In this document: positions 60,862 through 64,000 of the stretch, piece by piece
How positions within the stretch are numbered: position 1 is the stretch's first letter
Layout of the letters: each line of letters begins with the position of its first letter
From: Mogibacterium sp.
GTDB taxonomy: Bacteria; Bacillota; Clostridia; Peptostreptococcales; Anaerovoracaceae
NCBI GenBank assembly: GCA_017404265.1
Contig: JAFRCS010000011.1
Location: forward strand, 82,889-146,888
Length of the DNA: 64,000 nt
Direction of reading: 5' to 3'
The notes under the pieces: generated by a model
The model's database searches: none
What the model was told of the DNA's origin: nothing
Seen by the model: the letters and a program-made list of their open reading frames with translations, nothing else
Made by a program: the position numbers and the translations under genes

Positions 60862-63800
60862 TCTTCCTGGCCTCCTGCAGCGAGCTGCCTATAAAGGTTT
60901 CAAGTGTATCGAAGAGCGCATCCGGTTCTACCGGCTTTGACAGGTGGGCATTGAGTCCCGCCTGCATGCTGCGCTGGACGTCTTCGTCAAACGCGTTCGC
61001 GGTCAGTGCGATTACCGGGATGGTCCTTGCGTCAGGCTTTCCTGAGGCGCGTATGGCTCTGGTGGCTTCGAGTCCGTCCATCACAGGCATCCTCATGTCC
61101 ATCAGGATCGCGTCATAATAGCCCGGTTCAGCTGCCATGAACATGTCCACGGCGATCTGTCCGTTTTCCGCGTGTTCTACGTTCATCTCGCGCATGCCAA
61201 GCACCATCATCATGATCTCGGCATTTATCATAACGTCCTCGGCAAGGAGTATCCTGCGTCCCTTCAGGTCTGTCTCCTGCCTGTGGATCGCCTCGTTCTT
61301 CTTGCGGAAGGCTTCTCTGAACTCATCCATTACACTTTCCGCAAAGAGAGGCTTAGGGACAAAGGTGTCCACTCCGGCTGATCTTGCCTCATCAGCGACA
61401 TCGCTCCAGTCATATGATGTGAGTATGATGATGGCCGACTCATGGCCTATGACGTTACGGATCCTGCGTGTTGTCTCTATTCCGTCCAGTCCCGGCATCT
61501 TCCAGTCTACGAGTATGAGGTTGTAAGGTTCACGCCTTGCGTGGCGCACCTTAACCATTTCCAATCCGTCTTCTCCCGATGTGACGGTGTCGCAGCTTAC
61601 TCCTACCTTTCCGAGTATGACTTTTGCGTGCTCGCAGGCGACCGGATCGTCATCGATGACCAGTACTGACATCTCGCGCGGCATCAGATCGCTTTCATCT
61701 TCGGTGCCATGATCTGACTCTCTGAGCGGGATGGTCACGGTGAACGTCGAGCCCACTCCCTTTTCGCTTTCGACCTCTATCCGTCCGTTCATGAGCTCTA
61801 CAAAGCTCTTGGTGATAGGCATGCCAAGACCGGTGCTGCCGAATTTGTTCGCTGAATGTGCGTCTTCCTGGCTGAATGTATCGAAGAGCTTAGGCAGAAA
61901 TTCCTTGCTCATGCCTATGCCGGTGTCTTTCATGATGAAGCGGAACGTAACGTTGCCGCCCATGCGGCTCATTTCTTCTACAGTGAGCGAGACCTTGCCG
62001 CCGTCATGTGTGAATTTTACTGAGTTGCCCAGTATGTTCACCAGTATCTGCCGCAGCTTCATGTCATCGCCGAAGTACCAGCCGTCTATCTTGCCGTTTA
62101 CCTTGAAATCGTAGGTCAGGTCCTGGTCACGGCACTGTCCGCCTATCATGGTATTGACTTGCTCAAGCAGCTTGACCAGTGAGAACTCCTCCGGATTGAC
62201 GGTCATGCGTCCCGATTCTATCCTCGACATGTCGAGTATGTCGTTGATTATACTCAGCAGGTGCTGGGCCGATGTGCCGATCTTGTTGAGCTGGTCTCTC
62301 GTCACATCAGGCAGGTCCGGATTGTTGAGAGCTATGTTGTTGAGGCCGATGATGGCGTTCATCGGCGTCCTTATCTCATGGCTCATGTTTGACAGGAACG
62401 CTGTCTTGGCCTTGTTTGCCTGCTCAGCGTCTGACAGGGCCTCCTTCAGAGCGCGGTTTCTTTCGATAGACTCGCGCATTTCCTTATCTATGACAGTGAA
62501 TCCTACGCCCACAGCGTGAACTATGTTGTCATCCCTGTCTGCCGGATGACGCACTCCGGCCATCCTCAGCATCTCGTAGTATTCGGAATCGCCCTGTCTT
62601 GCCAGATACCTGTAGGCGATTATGTTTTCTGTGGAGAGCGCAAGGCGGATGTTGTCAGGCTCAATGAATTCCATGAAGCCATCCTTGTATTCATCGTCGA
62701 CATATCTGTCGCAGTATATCCTGAATTGCTCAAGGAACGGGAAGTGGACCCCCTCAGGCTTCTGCCATGGATCGTCCGGGTCCGTGCGGTAGCAGACAGC
62801 GTCGTCAGCATCCAGATCGACGTGATATACGCTGCGGTAGTCTGATGCCATCGCGGTGATCATGCTGTCGAGTTCCGCTCTCTTTTTCTCCTGTTCGAGC
62901 AGTCTCTCCTGCAGCGCAAGCTGGTGCTCAAGGTCTGCCTGTTTTGCACGTGCTTCCGCCTGCTCCGCTTCTCTCAGGGCTCTCTGTATCTCCTGTCCCT
63001 GGCGCACGTCTGCGTCAACATCCTTGAATCCGCAGACGACTCCCATCTTTCCTCCCGGCATCTTCACCTTGGTGAATTCGATACGGAAGTACTTTTCGCT
63101 GCCGTCTTTCATTGTACGCAGATAATTCTCGTTGAACTGATGCTGCTCGTTCAGCTTTTTTACGATCAGCCTGAGATCAAGCTCTTCTCTCATGCGCTCG
63201 CGGTCGCTTTCTGCCACTGCCGCGTCGATGTAATATTCCTTGGCCTGAGAGTAATTCATTGTGCTCAAAGCATCGCGCAGAGCTTCAGCTTCATCAGCTT
63301 CTCCGGCGATATCTCCGCGGTAAAGAGAGAATTCTTCGGTTTCTACGTCATTGATCAGCCACACCGTATGATAGGATTCGCTGAGCGCGTTGATTACAGC
63401 CTGCCTGATTGCCATGTCGGTCTCTAAACGCTCTTTTTTCTCGGTTATGTCTGAAATGAATACGTAGTAGATGCCTCCGTATTCTTTAGTGTCTGTATAA
63501 TGACCGTAATCATCCACCCAGCGTATCGCTCCATCCTTTCTGATGATGCGGTACTCTACGTAATCCATATTGCCGGTGTTGGTCCCTATCTGCTCATCAA
63601 TGGATGATGAGATGACATCGTAATCATCCGGATACACCATCCCCTTGAATGTATACCCGGTAAGAGCCTTGAATTCATCGAGGTCCGCGCAGCCGTATAT
63701 TTCCATGGCCGCACGGTTCACATAAAGCAGCTCTTCGTCCCCTGATGCCTTGTAGATAAAGAATCCTCCGGGCATGTGACGCCCGATTTCTTCTACAACG

Positions 63801-63877
63801 GCAAGCGTATTCGCGTTTAGCTCAAAACGTTCTCCAAACATTGTCCACCCTCTCGTTTTGCTCGCATAAACATTCAA
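60854..63877 (-). CDS. Cytoplasmic PAS hybrid sensor histidine kinase with two receivers
   Basis: A 1007-residue protein without membrane helices. A PAS domain (about 25-150: GGFFIYKASGDEELLYVNRAAMEIYG) is followed by two further PAS-like modules, a Glu/Gln/Ala-rich coiled coil (about 300-335), a DYRSVYHVDLDADDAVCY module, HisKA with His about 498 (SHEIRTPMNAIIG), HATPase_c, receiver 1 (Asp about 791, LVDWKMPGLDG) and receiver 2 (Asp about 926, LMDMRMPVMDG). The kinase-receiver half is a close paralogue of the next gene. First gene of the three-kinase train. Confidence 0.93.
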   Translation of the reverse strand: MNVYASKTRGWTMFGERFELNANTLAVVEEIGRHMPGGFFIYKASGDEELLYVNRAAMEIYGCADLDEFKALTGYTFKGMVYPDDYDVISSSIDEQIGTNTGNMDYVEYRIIRKDGAIRWVDDYGHYTDTKEYGGIYYVFISDITEKKERLETDMAIRQAVINALSESYHTVWLINDVETEEFSLYRGDIAGEADEAEALRDALSTMNYSQAKEYYIDAAVAESDRERMREELDLRLIVKKLNEQHQFNENYLRTMKDGSEKYFRIEFTKVKMPGGKMGVVCGFKDVDADVRQGQEIQRALREAEQAEARAKQADLEHQLALQERLLEQEKKRAELDSMITAMASDYRSVYHVDLDADDAVCYRTDPDDPWQKPEGVHFPFLEQFRIYCDRYVDDEYKDGFMEFIEPDNIRLALSTENIIAYRYLARQGDSEYYEMLRMAGVRHPADRDDNIVHAVGVGFTVIDKEMRESIERNRALKEALSDAEQANKAKTAFLSNMSHEIRTPMNAIIGLNNIALNNPDLPDVTRDQLNKIGTSAQHLLSIINDILDMSRIESGRMTVNPEEFSLVKLLEQVNTMIGGQCRDQDLTYDFKVNGKIDGWYFGDDMKLRQILVNILGNSVKFTHDGGKVSLTVEEMSRMGGNVTFRFIMKDTGIGMSKEFLPKLFDTFSQEDAHSANKFGSTGLGMPITKSFVELMNGRIEVESEKGVGSTFTVTIPLRESDHGTEDESDLMPREMSVLVIDDDPVACEHAKVILGKVGVSCDTVTSGEDGLEMVKVRHARREPYNLILVDWKMPGLDGIETTRRIRNVIGHESAIIILTSYDWSDVADEARSAGVDTFVPKPLFAESVMDEFREAFRKKNEAIHRQETDLKGRRILLAEDVMINAEIMMMVLGMREMNVEHAENGQIAVDMFMAAEPGYYDAILMDMRMPVMDGLEATRAIRASGKPDARTIPVIALTANAFDEDVQRSMQAGLNAHLSKPVEPDALFDTLETFIGSSLQEARKNG

Positions 63878-63947
63878 AATATTATACCATAATCTGCCCC
63901 TTCAGATAAATCATCAGGGGGGCATTCAAACGTAATGAGATGCAAAA

Positions 63948-63973
63948 AAGAACCGTTCTTCCGAACGGTTCTT
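63948..63973 (-). terminator. Terminator after the tRNA at the right edge
   Basis: An 11-bp perfect stem AAGAACCGTTC/GAACGGTTCTT with a 4-base loop and six T on the minus strand. Confidence 0.88.
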
Positions 63974-63976
63974 ATA

Positions 63977-64000
63977 TGGCGGAGAGAGGGGGATTTGAAC
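63977..64000 (-). tRNA. tRNA-Ser, 3' part only
   Basis: The last 24 bases are the 3' end of a tRNA: T-arm GTTCAAATC, acceptor TCTCTCC, discriminator G and CCA. The G discriminator and acceptor sequence suit bacterial tRNA-Ser. The anticodon lies outside the window. Confidence 0.72.

Overview
The window reads as a stretch of chromosome from an anaerobic, low-to-mid GC member of the Bacillota, most likely class Clostridia. The grounds are the clpP-clpX-lon-engB order, a CIRCE element of the HrcA type, GGAGG-type ribosome binding sites throughout, a biotin-dependent Na+-pumping decarboxylase, a Ptb-type phosphotransacylase, ATP-dependent PEP carboxykinase and BspA-like surface proteins. The protein styles suggest a gut or oral amino-acid-fermenting lineage related to Anaerovoracaceae/Mogibacterium, but this is an impression and not a search result. 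No stretch longer than about 300 bases lacks a gene.

Layout. 1-9.7 kb (minus strand): a Nudix-like start at the edge, a small HTH-like protein, a PHP phosphoesterase, hpt, engB, lon, clpX, clpP (tightly packed, several genes overlapping by a few bases), trigger factor, a CYTH protein, glutamate racemase. 9.7-12 kb: a beta-CASP RNA-type metallo-hydrolase and, divergent from it, a small heat shock gene with a perfect CIRCE box set inside its promoter. 12-20.8 kb (minus): TauE-type exporter, BioY biotin transporter, an anion/amino-acid:Na+ symporter, an aminotransferase, and a five-gene biotin-dependent sodium-pump decarboxylase/transcarboxylase set. These can be joined into one scheme: take up aspartate or glutamate, transaminate, decarboxylate the oxoacid while exporting Na+, and reuse the Na+ gradient. 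20.9-27 kb (minus): a cluster with a membrane-anchored (lipoprotein) cysteine-desulfurase-like enzyme, a DUF5058 membrane-protein pair, a frameshifted VanY-type lipoprotein, a CorA remnant and an amidohydrolase. 27-32 kb: a 955-residue Fe-S/flavin oxidoreductase and small accessory genes.

32.1-40.0 kb is a genomic island. It lies between a complete tRNA-Ala(GGC) gene and a 23-base copy of that tRNA's 3' end followed by its own terminator. It carries a DUF2975/XRE pair, a broken tyrosine integrase, a phage terminase small subunit and two large BspA-like surface proteins whose C-terminal wall-binding halves are nearly identical.

40-51 kb: tRNA-Leu(CAG), DUF1292, uvrC, a D-Ala-D-Ala carboxypeptidase-fold protein whose three active-site motifs are all lost, serC, pckA, divergent serA, a GH2 glycosidase, ptb and a nitroreductase. 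51.9-63.9 kb (minus): three consecutive hybrid histidine kinases, one of them fused to a complete APC-type amino acid permease, followed only 17 bp later by a LacZ-type GH2 beta-galactosidase. No DNA-binding response regulator is present. The right edge cuts a tRNA-Ser.

The best candidates for undescribed biology are the lipoprotein cysteine-desulfurase-like enzyme and its membrane neighbours, the permease-kinase-receiver fusion, the catalytically dead carboxypeptidase fold, and the decarboxylase operon that combines two carboxyltransferases with one pump.
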